Part shown: positions 18,881 to 28,909 of the stretch, in pieces
Layout of the letters: each line of letters begins with the position of its first letter
Position numbering within the stretch: position 1 is the first letter of the stretch
NCBI GenBank assembly: GCA_020634855.1
Contig: JACKAU010000013.1
Coordinates: forward strand, 1-64,000
Direction: 5' to 3'
DNA: 64,000 nucleotides
Source of the DNA: Anaerolineales bacterium
GTDB lineage: Bacteria > Chloroflexota > Anaerolineae > 4572-78 > J111
Position numbers and translations under genes: made by a program
Notes under the pieces: model-generated
What the model saw: the letters and a program-made list of their open reading frames with translations, nothing else
Told to the model about the DNA's origin: nothing
Databases searched by the model: none

Positions 18881-19921
18881 ATGCGTTATTGGTTAGGATT
18901 CTTTACGATCCTATTACTCGGCGGTGGTTCGTTATTAACCCTTTTGATCTACGCTCATCGCACCAAATCGATCCCGGAGACGCTGGTAAATGTCATTTTG
19001 ATGGTCCTAACCTTATTCTTTTTAGGTATGGGACTGGAGTTTTACTTCAAAGTGTTCTTTGCTGAATCGGATGCGTATGATACTTTGGCTCGACAAAACT
19101 TGCGTGATTCCTATGCTAGTAGTGCGAACAAAAAACAATACAATTCACAAGGATTTCACGATATCGAATGGACGCCGGAGATGGTTGCCGGAAAGACAAA
19201 GATCATGATTGTCGGTGACTCATTTGTTCACGGTGACGGTATTGCAGACCCTAACAAAAGGTTTTCTAATTTGCTAGCCCAGAAACTTGGCCCTAATTAT
19301 GTGGTATTTAATCTGGGCAAGGGGGGGACAAACACCGCTCAGCAGATTGAATTTATTGTAAATTATCCTTTTTCGCCGGATATCTTAATTCTGTCTTACG
19401 TTTTTAATGACATTCAAGGCGCGATGTTAGAACGACAGTGGAGGCAGCGGCCTAGTTCTCCTCAAGTCCCCCAAGTATTGGCCCCTATGGTCAACAACTC
19501 TTATGCCTTTAACTTCCTGTACTGGCGGATATATCGCCTTCTTGAGGCCGGTCAACCGGACGAGAAGTGGTTATGGTATTTGGATGCCTATAACGACCCT
19601 GACTCGTGGTGGTTGCACAAGCAACAATTACTCCAAATTTACGAGGGGGCTAAATCAGAACAGATACCGTTTCTAGTGATTGTTTTTCCAAGCATGGAAT
19701 ACCCGGAAAAGACCAAAGTGGTCACCGACCGCGTTATCGACCTGTTCGAACAACAGCACGTGCCCGTTCTTGATGTTTCTGAACTTATTCGCGGTATTCC
19801 CGCCCGAGACTTAATGGTTAGCCCCACAGACCCTCATCCCAGCGAATTCGCAAATAAGTTGGTAGCCGAAGCGCTATACAAGATGCTTATTGCTGAAGGT
19901 ATTGTGCAAGAGGGGGATTGA
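18881..19921 (+). CDS. membrane-anchored SGNH/GDSL-like hydrolase
   Basis: A 346-residue protein. Two hydrophobic segments at residues 1-25 and 35-65 anchor a soluble domain. That domain carries the SGNH block I motif MIVGDSFVHGDGI (Ser nucleophile near residue 113), NLGKGGTNTAQQ (Gly block, about 146-157), a block III-like NDIQG, and a C-terminal DPHPSEFANKLVAEAL with the Asp/His pair. SGNH proteins next to surface-polysaccharide genes commonly add or remove acyl groups; an acetylation or deacetylation role for the glycan made by this cluster is inferred. It lies between membrane glycosyltransferase genes with a 43-base gap upstream and 105 bases downstream. Confidence 0.78.
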   Translation: MRYWLGFFTILLLGGGSLLTLLIYAHRTKSIPETLVNVILMVLTLFFLGMGLEFYFKVFFAESDAYDTLARQNLRDSYASSANKKQYNSQGFHDIEWTPEMVAGKTKIMIVGDSFVHGDGIADPNKRFSNLLAQKLGPNYVVFNLGKGGTNTAQQIEFIVNYPFSPDILILSYVFNDIQGAMLERQWRQRPSSPQVPQVLAPMVNNSYAFNFLYWRIYRLLEAGQPDEKWLWYLDAYNDPDSWWLHKQQLLQIYEGAKSEQIPFLVIVFPSMEYPEKTKVVTDRVIDLFEQQHVPVLDVSELIRGIPARDLMVSPTDPHPSEFANKLVAEALYKMLIAEGIVQEGD

Positions 19922-20026
19922 CTACCAGGGTGTTGCCCTACGTTCTACAAGACCTTGTGGCTCCTCGCCTGAAGATTCAATTGGGTCGATTAAGGAGGGC
20001 TGGCCAAAGGATCAACTGAAGCCATC

Positions 20027-22528
20027 ATGATGAAGCAAGGTGTATCTATCCCATTTAAATTGTCGGCGAGTGTCTTACTGGGTCTGATTTTGCTGGCTAC
20101 CTGGCTCCGATGGTGGCAACTCGATACGATTCCTCCAGGCTTTTGGTTCGACGAAGCCTACAACGCAATGGATGCGATTTGGATGGCAGAAACGTCTACC
20201 TGGACCGTTTTCTTACCGGGCAACCATGGACGTGAAGCCTTATACCACTACCTATTGTTGGTTTCAACCACATTTTTAGGCGCGACCCCCTATGCGGTTC
20301 GTTTCGTCTCGACCTTGCTGGGGATTTTATTGGTCCCCTTGATGGCTCGTTGGGCGCGGAGCATTTTTACCGATCATCCTCAAACCCACTGGATTGTTTT
20401 GATCAGTACCGCCGGATTAGTTGTCGCCCCGTGGGTGTTGATTATGAATCGAGCCGGGTATCGAGCCAACCTGTTGCCTCTTTTTGTTTGCTGGGCCTGT
20501 TACAGCTTTTGGCGCGGCTGGCAAACCGATCGGTTTCGTCATTATCTCTTGGCCGGCGTCGCCCTGGGATTGTGCCAATATACGTACACCTCGGCTCGCT
20601 TACTGCCTTTGGTTTTTGGCCTGTTCACTTTAATTCAAACACCCTTGCTTTGGTCCGGTCATCGCGCCCAACTAAAGGGATTATGGTCCGGTCTATTTTT
20701 GATGATTGTAAGCAGCGCCGTCATCACCGCGCCGTTGCTTTTTTACGCTTTTAACAATCCGGCTATCTTTTGGGGGCGGACGGCGGATGTGGCCGTTGCT
20801 GTCGACGGTTCCTGGCGGTCATTAAAGTTGTTCGGGCTTCATCTCATCGCCGCCGTCCGCATTTTTATCGATGGCTATGATCCCAATTGGCGACATCAAT
20901 TTGTGGGACAACCTGGGTTTCACGGATTTAGTTCGATTGGATTCTGGATCGGTCTTTTGGTGATGATTTTTCGATGGCGGCAAGCAAACCATTTGCTGAT
21001 CTTGCTGGTGTTGATAGTTATGTGGCTACCTGCTGCTTTGGCCGATCCCCCTTTTCACACGCTGCGATTGGCCGGTGTATTGCCAGCGTACTATGTCATC
21101 ATGGCTGTGGGGTTTGTCACGATTACCGGCTGGATTACCCGTAGAACCTCATTGCCTTTCACTTCAAACCAAATGGGGAGCGTGGTCCTGATTCTGCTTC
21201 TAGTCATCAATGGAACGCTGACAATCTATACTTATTTTTATCGGTGGCCCACTACGCCTCAGGTTTACCAAGCGTTTGACGGCTCGTTGGTTGAGTTAGC
21301 CAATCGCCTCACTCAATCTGAGGAATCGATCAATGTGGTCATTCCCTTTTATCTTTACAATCATGCCGCCGTGCGTTACATTTTGCACCAGCGCTTTGAA
21401 GAAGAGGTATTGTTACCGGCTGAAGCCCATGAAAGGTTGACTCAGGACGGCCCAAAAACATTGATTATTCCACAAGACCTGCCGGACGACGGCGAACCAC
21501 CGGCCTACGTGTGGTTGGTCAGCGATAGTCAATCAGGAGGTAAAGCCTTTGTCTCAACGGTTAATCGCGATCTGCCGCCGGCTGCACTCAGCGGCGATCC
21601 GCAAGCCGTCATCTATAACCGGCAGGGCCAACCGATTGCCCGGCAATATGCTCTGGCAGAATCCGATCAATTGGAGACGTTATTTGTTCGGCATCTGCCG
21701 CGCAAACAGATTAATGCTACCTGGGCTGATAATCTACGTTTGACCGGGTTTGAATTCGTTCCGGAAGTTATCGGCCCAACCGATACAACCAATCTTTATC
21801 TATCGTGGGAGGTTTTAGCCCTCACCTCCCTTCAGGAAAAGATGTTTTTGCAACTATTAGACAGCCAGGGACAGCCGGTTGGCCAGCAAGAGTTAGACCC
21901 TATCTCGAAAAAAATGTATCGATGGCGTCCCGACGGTTTGGTTTTAGAGCAGTACCCGCTCAAGCTCGATGCGAATTTGCCGGCCGGTCTCTATTTCGTG
22001 CGGCTTGGCTTTTTTAATCCCAAGACCGAACAGCGCCTGATCGCTTATGGACCTGACTCACAACCCCTTGGCAGCGAGGTAATTATTGGGCCGTTAACCG
22101 TTGCTGAGGATAAAAATAACCCCTATAATATTCAGCATTATACCCAAGCCTCATTAGGAGGCGTTATTGAACTGCTCGGCTACTCGATAAAATCGGCTCC
22201 AACCCGTGGCGAAACGGACGTTGAGCTGTATTGGCGAGCTGAGGATACCATCGATCTTGATTATACGGCCTTTGTTCAATTACTCGATGAAGAACGAAAT
22301 GTTGTGGCCCAACAAGATATGCAGCCTTTGAATGGCCTCTACCCGACGTCCAGCTGGCGACCCGGTGACGTGATTGCCACAACTTTTGTTCTCGCTGTGC
22401 CGCAAATTGAGGATGGGGGTAGTCATCGACTGGTAACGGGCATGTACCACCTGGAAACCGGAACGCGGCTACCCACTTTTAATCACGCCAACGAACTATT
22501 AACCGACAACTTGATTCCGCTTCAGTAA
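20027..22528 (+). CDS. ArnT/PMT-like GT-C glycosyltransferase with C-terminal beta modules
   Basis: A 833-residue protein. Unlike the six DUF2142-like paralogues, its first loop reads PPGFWFDEAYNAMDA (Asp42, Glu43), the signature of the ArnT/PMT/GT39-GT83 type, followed by HGREALYHYLL. The polytopic part ends near residue 405. Two C-terminal beta-sandwich-like modules follow; the last contains YPTSSWRPGDVIA and HRLVTGMYHLETGTRLP, like those in the neighbouring paralogues. Sharing this module across two GT-C subfamilies suggests that it docks a common acceptor or surface layer. It probably transfers a sugar from polyprenyl-phosphate. The start is one of two adjacent ATGs; no strong ribosome site is visible. 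Confidence 0.78.
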   Translation: MMKQGVSIPFKLSASVLLGLILLATWLRWWQLDTIPPGFWFDEAYNAMDAIWMAETSTWTVFLPGNHGREALYHYLLLVSTTFLGATPYAVRFVSTLLGILLVPLMARWARSIFTDHPQTHWIVLISTAGLVVAPWVLIMNRAGYRANLLPLFVCWACYSFWRGWQTDRFRHYLLAGVALGLCQYTYTSARLLPLVFGLFTLIQTPLLWSGHRAQLKGLWSGLFLMIVSSAVITAPLLFYAFNNPAIFWGRTADVAVAVDGSWRSLKLFGLHLIAAVRIFIDGYDPNWRHQFVGQPGFHGFSSIGFWIGLLVMIFRWRQANHLLILLVLIVMWLPAALADPPFHTLRLAGVLPAYYVIMAVGFVTITGWITRRTSLPFTSNQMGSVVLILLLVINGTLTIYTYFYRWPTTPQVYQAFDGSLVELANRLTQSEESINVVIPFYLYNHAAVRYILHQRFEEEVLLPAEAHERLTQDGPKTLIIPQDLPDDGEPPAYVWLVSDSQSGGKAFVSTVNRDLPPAALSGDPQAVIYNRQGQPIARQYALAESDQLETLFVRHLPRKQINATWADNLRLTGFEFVPEVIGPTDTTNLYLSWEVLALTSLQEKMFLQLLDSQGQPVGQQELDPISKKMYRWRPDGLVLEQYPLKLDANLPAGLYFVRLGFFNPKTEQRLIAYGPDSQPLGSEVIIGPLTVAEDKNNPYNIQHYTQASLGGVIELLGYSIKSAPTRGETDVELYWRAEDTIDLDYTAFVQLLDEERNVVAQQDMQPLNGLYPTSSWRPGDVIATTFVLAVPQIEDGGSHRLVTGMYHLETGTRLPTFNHANELLTDNLIPLQ

Positions 22529-22577
22529 CGACTCAGCCGGTTATTAGCAATGTTAGAGTAAACATCGTTTTGTAAAA

Positions 22578-25500
22578 ATGCCAAGAGTATTAACCCACTA
22601 CCGCTTATTAATTCTACTTGTAGGCTATCTCATTATCGTGACTGCCTACAATATGACTGTGCCATTGGCCGAGGGCGACGATGAATTTGGGCAGTTTCGG
22701 TATATTCGCTTTATTGCCGAACATCAGCGATTGCCCCAAACGCCAGAGGAACGTACGGTCGCCAGTTACAAATCGTCACACCCGCCTCTTTATCACGGAT
22801 TGACCGCCTTTTTGTTTCAGAGTGTCGACTCAAGCGAGACTGAATTTAAGCGTATCCTCTATGCCGAGGTCCCCCAACAAGCCTTAATTTATGAACTGAT
22901 GGATGTTAATTGGATTGTCCCCACCGCGATAATGGAATATCCCTATCAAGGTGCGGTGCTCCTATGGCATTTGTCGCGACTCTTTTCTAGCTTATTGAGT
23001 ATCGGCGTGCTGGTGATGATTTATGTCATTGTCCTGGAACTGATGCCGGGTAAAAAAAGCTATGCTCTGATCGCCGTTTTTATCATCGCCTTTATCCCAC
23101 GATTTTCATTTTCAGGTGCAACTACCACCGATGACACCATGCTAGCCTTTTGGATGTCGGTCTACCTGTTTTTGATGGTCAAACTCATTAAAGGCGACGA
23201 GCGTCTCCGTCTCTTTGCTTTCATAGGAGTTAGCCTGGGTTTGGCGATGCTGACCAAATTTACGCCGGTGCCCATTTTTGCGACAACCGCTATCGCCCTT
23301 TGTTTCTTAGCTTGGCGGCGACGGTGGGGCTGGACGGCGTTGATTCGACGGGGCTTCATTGTTTTTGGCTGCGCCGGTATTTTGCTCAGCTTTTGGTTTG
23401 GCTTTGTCATTTTGTATTTTAACCAGATTGATGAGTTGGGATTCATCCCCGGTATTATGAAAGCCATTTTACCTAGAGTAGCCGGCGAACTTAGTGGGGC
23501 TGATCTGGTATCAGGCTCGGCATCGGTCACCTCTACTAACGGTGATTGGCTGCAACTCATCACCCTGTTTCCAACTTGGTTGGCCCGGACCGCTCAAACG
23601 TTTTTTTTGGCAACGCTCCCCAACTGGCCAACCCCGGCGATAAGTTTAATGTTGGGAATAACGCTTATCTTTGCTGCCACCGCTGTCGTTAGTCTGGTCA
23701 TCTATTGGCCACAGGCATCTTCCCGTCAAAAGTTGTGGCAGGGGTTTTTTCTGATGACTATTGCCGCCTTTGTTCCGATTATGCTTTTTCGTTTCTACCT
23801 TAACCTGCGCATCGATGAGTCGGCGCAGGGCCGCCATATTTTACTCCCGGCGGCCTCAGCTATCGGTATTTTGCTGATGTGGGGTTGGGTGAACTGGACC
23901 CGCTCGCTGGGACGTCGCTGGTTGCGCCCTATATTTCCGTCGCTTTTATTATTTATGAATATCATACAACTCAATCAGGTTTATACAATCTTTCCCGATC
24001 CACTACCCGTTTCATTGAATACCACCTCTCGCCCGGCTGTTGACGTAGAGGTCCGGCAAACTGTATTCGATACCATTGAACTGGTCGGCTACACGCTCGA
24101 CCGGCAGCCCTCTACGCTCGATCTGGCGTTGGTTTGGCAAGCGCATCAACGTCCGGCCACTGACTACCTGTCCGTGGTGCAACTCCACGATAGCGCTAAC
24201 CATGTTGTCGCCAGTTGGGTTGGTCATCCGGCGGGTGAAATTTACCCCAGTCGTGTTTGGGAGCCGGATGAACAGATTATCAACCGCGTCACTTTACCTT
24301 TGGCCTATCTCGAGCCTGGAGCCTACACGTTGACGGTGGCGCTGGCCAAAGCTTACACGCAACCCCCGGAAATTGTGACCGGTCCGCTTATTTCAGAAGA
24401 GTTAACGATTTCCGCCCCGGTGACTGAGACCGATCAAGGCCAAACCATGCGCTTCGATAACCCACCTGTCGAACTGACCTACCAACTCTGGCCTCGTCCC
24501 AAATTTAGCTTCAACTTGCCCACGTTCAAGCATCGAGCGACCATTGCCCTGCTAACTCATACGGCCGCTTTGCCCGCTGAAGCCCAGCTTGACATCACCC
24601 TCGTCGGTCCTGATGCCGAGCCGATCCCGCCTCTGATGTCAAGCCAAACAGTGCAGACCTTTATTGTTGGGGCCGATTGGCCCAGTGGCGTCTACCAAAT
24701 GAGAGCTGTGATCACCTTGCCCGACGGTGTTTCAATCGAAGAACGATCGGCACCGTTATTTACGGTTGAAAATCATCCACGGCTCTTCACTCCTCCGGCA
24801 ATGGATTTTCAGGTTGACGCTAATTTTTATGATTACATCAAACTCCTCGGCTACAACCTGCCTGAATCCCAAATAGACCCCGGCGAGGATTTGCCGATTT
24901 TCATCTACTGGCAAGATTTGCAGATTATCAATGCCAATCTGACGGGCTTTACGCATTTGTACGATAGTGACAATAATTTGGTGGCAACTTTTGATCGCCA
25001 ACTGCCGCCTTTCTATGGTGGTACCATCAATTGGGTTCCCGGTGAGGTCATCGGCGATGGCTTTACCCTGCCCCTCCCGCCTGATCTTCCGGATGGCATC
25101 TACTCTTTAAGAACCGGTCTGTTTTTGGGACTTGATGCGAACTCGTGGGTGCCTGTCCCGTTGATGGATGAGCAGGGCAGACCGTCCGATATCACCCATG
25201 TCGATCTGGGGCAGATTAAAGTCGGGCAGGCTCCGCCTCAATGGGTCAGTCAGACCGTTTCACCCCAGATTGCCACGGAGGCTACCTTCGCTGATGCTAT
25301 CCGGTTGATAGGGATTGACCTGAAAGGACAACCTTCAACTGATTCGTCGGGCGAACAACCTCATCTGACCCTGGCGCCATCGGCCACTCTTGAACTGACA
25401 ACTTACTGGCAGCCGCTCGTCCATCCCCCGGCGGATTACACGCTATTTGCCCACATTAATAATGACCGGGGCGAGACGGTCGCCCAAACCGACCGGCCTC

Positions 25501-25703
25501 CAACCGGAGGAGCCTACCCAACCAGTTTATGGGAACCGGGCGAAATCATTCACGATCAGGCTGAAATTTCACTGACCGATCTGTCTCCGGGAACGTACAC
25601 CTTGGTGATCGGCTTATATGATAGAAGTGGCGCACGCTTGCCGGTTGACAACGCGACCGCTGACTCGTTAACGGTCCAGACTTTTGAGATAGTTCCTAAT
25701 TAA
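22578..25703 (+). CDS. GT-C-type membrane glycosyltransferase-like protein (DUF2142-like), paralogue 5
   Basis: A 1041-residue protein. The first-loop motif is EGDDEFGQFRYIRFIAEHQ, then SYKSSHPPLYHGL. The acidic pair is kept, but the His four residues after the first Asp in the other paralogues is Gln here, and the SDQPP segment is SSHPP, so this copy may differ in activity. The polytopic part runs to about residue 475 and three beta modules follow (YPSRVWEPDEQIINR; IKLLGYNLP; YPTSLWEPGEIIHDQ with GTYTLVIGLYDRSG). No short-word repeat inserts occur. It is separated from paralogue 6 by 26 bases. Confidence 0.73.
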   Translation: MPRVLTHYRLLILLVGYLIIVTAYNMTVPLAEGDDEFGQFRYIRFIAEHQRLPQTPEERTVASYKSSHPPLYHGLTAFLFQSVDSSETEFKRILYAEVPQQALIYELMDVNWIVPTAIMEYPYQGAVLLWHLSRLFSSLLSIGVLVMIYVIVLELMPGKKSYALIAVFIIAFIPRFSFSGATTTDDTMLAFWMSVYLFLMVKLIKGDERLRLFAFIGVSLGLAMLTKFTPVPIFATTAIALCFLAWRRRWGWTALIRRGFIVFGCAGILLSFWFGFVILYFNQIDELGFIPGIMKAILPRVAGELSGADLVSGSASVTSTNGDWLQLITLFPTWLARTAQTFFLATLPNWPTPAISLMLGITLIFAATAVVSLVIYWPQASSRQKLWQGFFLMTIAAFVPIMLFRFYLNLRIDESAQGRHILLPAASAIGILLMWGWVNWTRSLGRRWLRPIFPSLLLFMNIIQLNQVYTIFPDPLPVSLNTTSRPAVDVEVRQTVFDTIELVGYTLDRQPSTLDLALVWQAHQRPATDYLSVVQLHDSANHVVASWVGHPAGEIYPSRVWEPDEQIINRVTLPLAYLEPGAYTLTVALAKAYTQPPEIVTGPLISEELTISAPVTETDQGQTMRFDNPPVELTYQLWPRPKFSFNLPTFKHRATIALLTHTAALPAEAQLDITLVGPDAEPIPPLMSSQTVQTFIVGADWPSGVYQMRAVITLPDGVSIEERSAPLFTVENHPRLFTPPAMDFQVDANFYDYIKLLGYNLPESQIDPGEDLPIFIYWQDLQIINANLTGFTHLYDSDNNLVATFDRQLPPFYGGTINWVPGEVIGDGFTLPLPPDLPDGIYSLRTGLFLGLDANSWVPVPLMDEQGRPSDITHVDLGQIKVGQAPPQWVSQTVSPQIATEATFADAIRLIGIDLKGQPSTDSSGEQPHLTLAPSATLELTTYWQPLVHPPADYTLFAHINNDRGETVAQTDRPPTGGAYPTSLWEPGEIIHDQAEISLTDLSPGTYTLVIGLYDRSGARLPVDNATADSLTVQTFEIVPN

Positions 25704-25729
25704 TATGACAGTCATGTGGCATTAACAAG

Positions 25730-28700
25730 ATGACGACCAATAACGCTAAAATTGTTACTACTATATTCTTGCCGCTTCTGATTTTTTCATATAGTTTCCT
25801 GGCAATTATCTTTACAACCGTTATTCCTCTAAGTAAAGCGCCCGATGAGTATGTTCATTATCTGTATATCCGCTTCATTGCCGACAATGGCCGCCCCCCC
25901 ATCAACCTTGATGAGCAACAGGCTGCCGGCTACAAGTCTGATCAACCACCGCTTTACCATGCCTTAGTCGCGCTTTTGACCGGCGGGATCGATACGAGCG
26001 GCCCCCCGTCGTTCAAATTTACCTGGGAACCGCACAGCCGCCAACTGATCGATATTGGGTTGCCCCGGGCTATCCTGGTCCGCACGGCCGACGAAACCTG
26101 GCCCTATCAAAGTGGCTTTCTGGCCTGGTTCGCCGGACGGTGGGTCTCGGTGGGATTAAGTGGGCTTGTGATTTTGATCACCTACTTCATTGTACTTGAA
26201 ATATTTCCGCATCAGCCTTGGCTGGCCCTGGCCACGGCCGGAACGCTGGCGTTTTTACCGCGTTTTATCTTCACCGGGTCTGTTCTCAGCGATGAAAATT
26301 TAGTTGGCGTCGGGATGGCGCTATTCTTTTGGGCCATCGTTCGTATTGTTAAGTACCCCAACTGTCGGTTGCGCTGGTATGCTCTTGTTGGTGTTTTGAT
26401 CGGTCTGCTGATTTTGACCAAATACAGCACCATCTTTGTCCCCTTTGAACTGTTCATCGTGTTACTTTGGCTGGCGAAAAAGCAACCTCATCCTATCCGG
26501 TACGTGTGGGTTCGATTAACCGTAGCGGGCGTCTTAGCCGTATCAATTGTCAGTGTTTGGTTTGGCTTTATTGTCTGGCACTTCAATCGAATTCAAGATA
26601 TGGGGATCATCAGAGGAATTCTTTACCCCATCTTGGTGGGCGATGGTAGCTTTCGCATTCAAGTCATCATCTCTAACTATTTGTCGGGCAAGTCCGGCCC
26701 GACGAACGAACTTAAGGTTATTAGCGAACCCTCATCAGTAGTCACAGAAGGCGGGTGGCTGGACTGGTTTCATTTTCTGTTTGAGCAGTTCTGGCATATT
26801 TCCATTTTTGGCATAGAGCCACCCTTTCCATTAGGGATAATCCTGCTGCCGGCGCTATTGTTATGTGTGTTAGCGACTTTCGGCTGGTGGCGTCGCTGGC
26901 AGCGTAACGACGGGCGGCAGCGAATGTGGCTGGCGGTGTTGCTACTGCACGTAGCCATTTTTACCATAATTCCCCTCATAAATTTTGTCATGACCCAACA
27001 AATTTACGATACCGCCCAGGCGCGTCATATTCTTTTTCCGGCGGGTTCGGCTCTGGGTATCTTGCTGGTCGCCGGGGTTGCCGGAGCAACCTCGCCGCGT
27101 TGGCAGCCGGTCGCTATGTTGGGTACGATGAGCTTTGCTCTCATCTTATCACTGGCGCAGCTATATTACTTTTACATCGGGTTTCCGGCCCCACTGCCGG
27201 TTCGCACCGAGCCTAATCTGGCGGCTGCGCCGGCGCTGCCCCTGTCTATAGATTTTGACGATGGACTTCATCTTCAAGGGTTTGATTGGCAGCTTTCAAA
27301 ACAAAATGTTCTAGCGTTAAACCTTTACTGGTTGGCGACTGCCCTCAGCCGGCAGGACTATCGCACCGAGATAACATTGCAGCCGTCTTCATCTGCCGAA
27401 CCCGCACTCCGTTGGATCAGCCAGCCGGCCCAAGGTCGATTCCCAACTCGGGCTTGGGAGGTCGGCGACTCAATCCAAGATAGGCTAGACATTCCCTTGA
27501 CCGGGCTGGCGGCCGGAACATACACCGTCAACTTGCGGCTGCTGGATTGGAACGACGAACCGCTGCCATCCGCCCAAGGTAACAAGATTCCGCTAACCCG
27601 GCTGCAACTGGCCGAATCGAGCACACCCGCCGCAGTTACGCTCTGGCAGACCGGAGAGCCGGTCACAAACGCCTGGCCAACATACCGGTATCGGGCGACT
27701 ATTCCGGTCACAACGCCGCCGGGACAAACCGTCACTCTGGTCGGGCCGGATGGTCAGCCGTTTTCGCCAATTGCCGGAAGCGACGCCCTGCGGTTATTTA
27801 TGGTTGATTATGATTGGCCATCGGGTGTGTATGAACTTGATCGAAATGGTTCGCCAACTGGGGTGCAGTTTGAGGTTGCCAATTTTGATAGGAATTTCAC
27901 CCCCCCGGAAATGGATCACGTGCTCAACGCCAATTTCAACGATGAGGTGATGTTACTGGGTTACGATTTGCCGACGCGTCGAATAGAGTCCGGCAGCGAT
28001 GGTATTCCGCTGGTGTTGTACTGGCAGAGCTTGAATCGAATAGAGAATAATTACATCATCTTCGATCGTTTGTTGGATGAAACCCAACAGCCCTGGGGCG
28101 GATATGATCGGCTACCGAAGGAAACCTATCCCACCTACTTGTGGGTTCCGGGTGAAGTCATCGCCGATGGATTTGCCGTACCGGTTGATCCTGCTGCCCC
28201 GGATGGCATCTACACCATCGACATTGGTCTATATCCTCAATCCGATACGCAGGCCGTTCCGCTTCCGTTGCTGCAGGATGGCCTGCCGAGCGGTAAAAAC
28301 AGTGTTCGACTTGGACCGCTGAAAATCGGCCGATCGCCGGCCCAAAGCCAAGCCGCCGCCGAGATTGATCCGCAAACACCGCTACGGTTAGATCTAGGCG
28401 ATCCCCCGGTGATCCGATTATCGGGCTACAGCCTTACTTCCGTGGCCGACTCCGGTACGATGAGCGTGACGCTCTATTGGGAAAGCCTTGCCCCAACACC
28501 GGTTGATTGGTCGATTTTTGTCCACCTGCGTGACCAAGCCGGCAATATCGTCGCTCAGAAAGATGGTCCGGCCGGCGGTGGACCGACCGTTTATCCAACC
28601 TCGCTATGGGATGCCGGTGAGGTTATCATCGATGAGATTGTGATGCCGCTGCCGGATGATCCGGCGCTGGATCAATATACGTTAGTGGTGGGGCTTTACA

Positions 28701-28780
28701 ATTTGGCTGATTTTAGTCGTCTAACTGTGCCCGATTCGCCCAATAATGAAATCATTCTGACGACCTGGCCCCCCTCATAA
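25730..28780 (+). CDS. GT-C-type membrane glycosyltransferase-like protein (DUF2142-like), paralogue 6
   Basis: A 1016-residue protein. The first loop reads KAPDEYVHYLYIRFIADNG, then GYKSDQPPLYHALVALL, retaining Asp, Glu and His. The hydrophobic half ends near residue 490. Three C-terminal beta modules follow: FPTRAWEVGDSIQDR, VMLLGYDLPTRR, and YPTSLWDAGEVIIDE with LDQYTLVVGLYN. The second module is close in sequence to the second modules of paralogues 1 and 4 (LPTRR, GGYDRLP), supporting duplication within the locus. It is the last of the six large paralogues. The 130 bases after it contain a perfect palindrome but no clear terminator. Confidence 0.73.
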   Translation: MTTNNAKIVTTIFLPLLIFSYSFLAIIFTTVIPLSKAPDEYVHYLYIRFIADNGRPPINLDEQQAAGYKSDQPPLYHALVALLTGGIDTSGPPSFKFTWEPHSRQLIDIGLPRAILVRTADETWPYQSGFLAWFAGRWVSVGLSGLVILITYFIVLEIFPHQPWLALATAGTLAFLPRFIFTGSVLSDENLVGVGMALFFWAIVRIVKYPNCRLRWYALVGVLIGLLILTKYSTIFVPFELFIVLLWLAKKQPHPIRYVWVRLTVAGVLAVSIVSVWFGFIVWHFNRIQDMGIIRGILYPILVGDGSFRIQVIISNYLSGKSGPTNELKVISEPSSVVTEGGWLDWFHFLFEQFWHISIFGIEPPFPLGIILLPALLLCVLATFGWWRRWQRNDGRQRMWLAVLLLHVAIFTIIPLINFVMTQQIYDTAQARHILFPAGSALGILLVAGVAGATSPRWQPVAMLGTMSFALILSLAQLYYFYIGFPAPLPVRTEPNLAAAPALPLSIDFDDGLHLQGFDWQLSKQNVLALNLYWLATALSRQDYRTEITLQPSSSAEPALRWISQPAQGRFPTRAWEVGDSIQDRLDIPLTGLAAGTYTVNLRLLDWNDEPLPSAQGNKIPLTRLQLAESSTPAAVTLWQTGEPVTNAWPTYRYRATIPVTTPPGQTVTLVGPDGQPFSPIAGSDALRLFMVDYDWPSGVYELDRNGSPTGVQFEVANFDRNFTPPEMDHVLNANFNDEVMLLGYDLPTRRIESGSDGIPLVLYWQSLNRIENNYIIFDRLLDETQQPWGGYDRLPKETYPTYLWVPGEVIADGFAVPVDPAAPDGIYTIDIGLYPQSDTQAVPLPLLQDGLPSGKNSVRLGPLKIGRSPAQSQAAAEIDPQTPLRLDLGDPPVIRLSGYSLTSVADSGTMSVTLYWESLAPTPVDWSIFVHLRDQAGNIVAQKDGPAGGGPTVYPTSLWDAGEVIIDEIVMPLPDDPALDQYTLVVGLYNLADFSRLTVPDSPNNEIILTTWPPS

Positions 28781-28867
28781 ATTCAATCCGGTCGCCCTTA
28801 CTGTCCCCTCAAATTTGCGGCATTGCTATCTCTCCGGTTAAAATCAACGGGGTTTAGGCAGTGCCAT

Positions 28868-28882
28868 AGGTGACTGTCACCT
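28868..28882. repeat. palindrome AGGTGACTGTCACCT
   Basis: A 15-base perfect inverted repeat around a central T, in the gap between paralogue 6 and the GT2 gene. A longer relative, GGTGACAGTCAC-TT-GTGACTGTCACC, is at 45673-45698. Either a dispersed repeat or an operator; no T-run follows. Confidence 0.6.
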
Positions 28883-28909
28883 GATCTTACCCTCAACGGA
28901 AATTTGACC

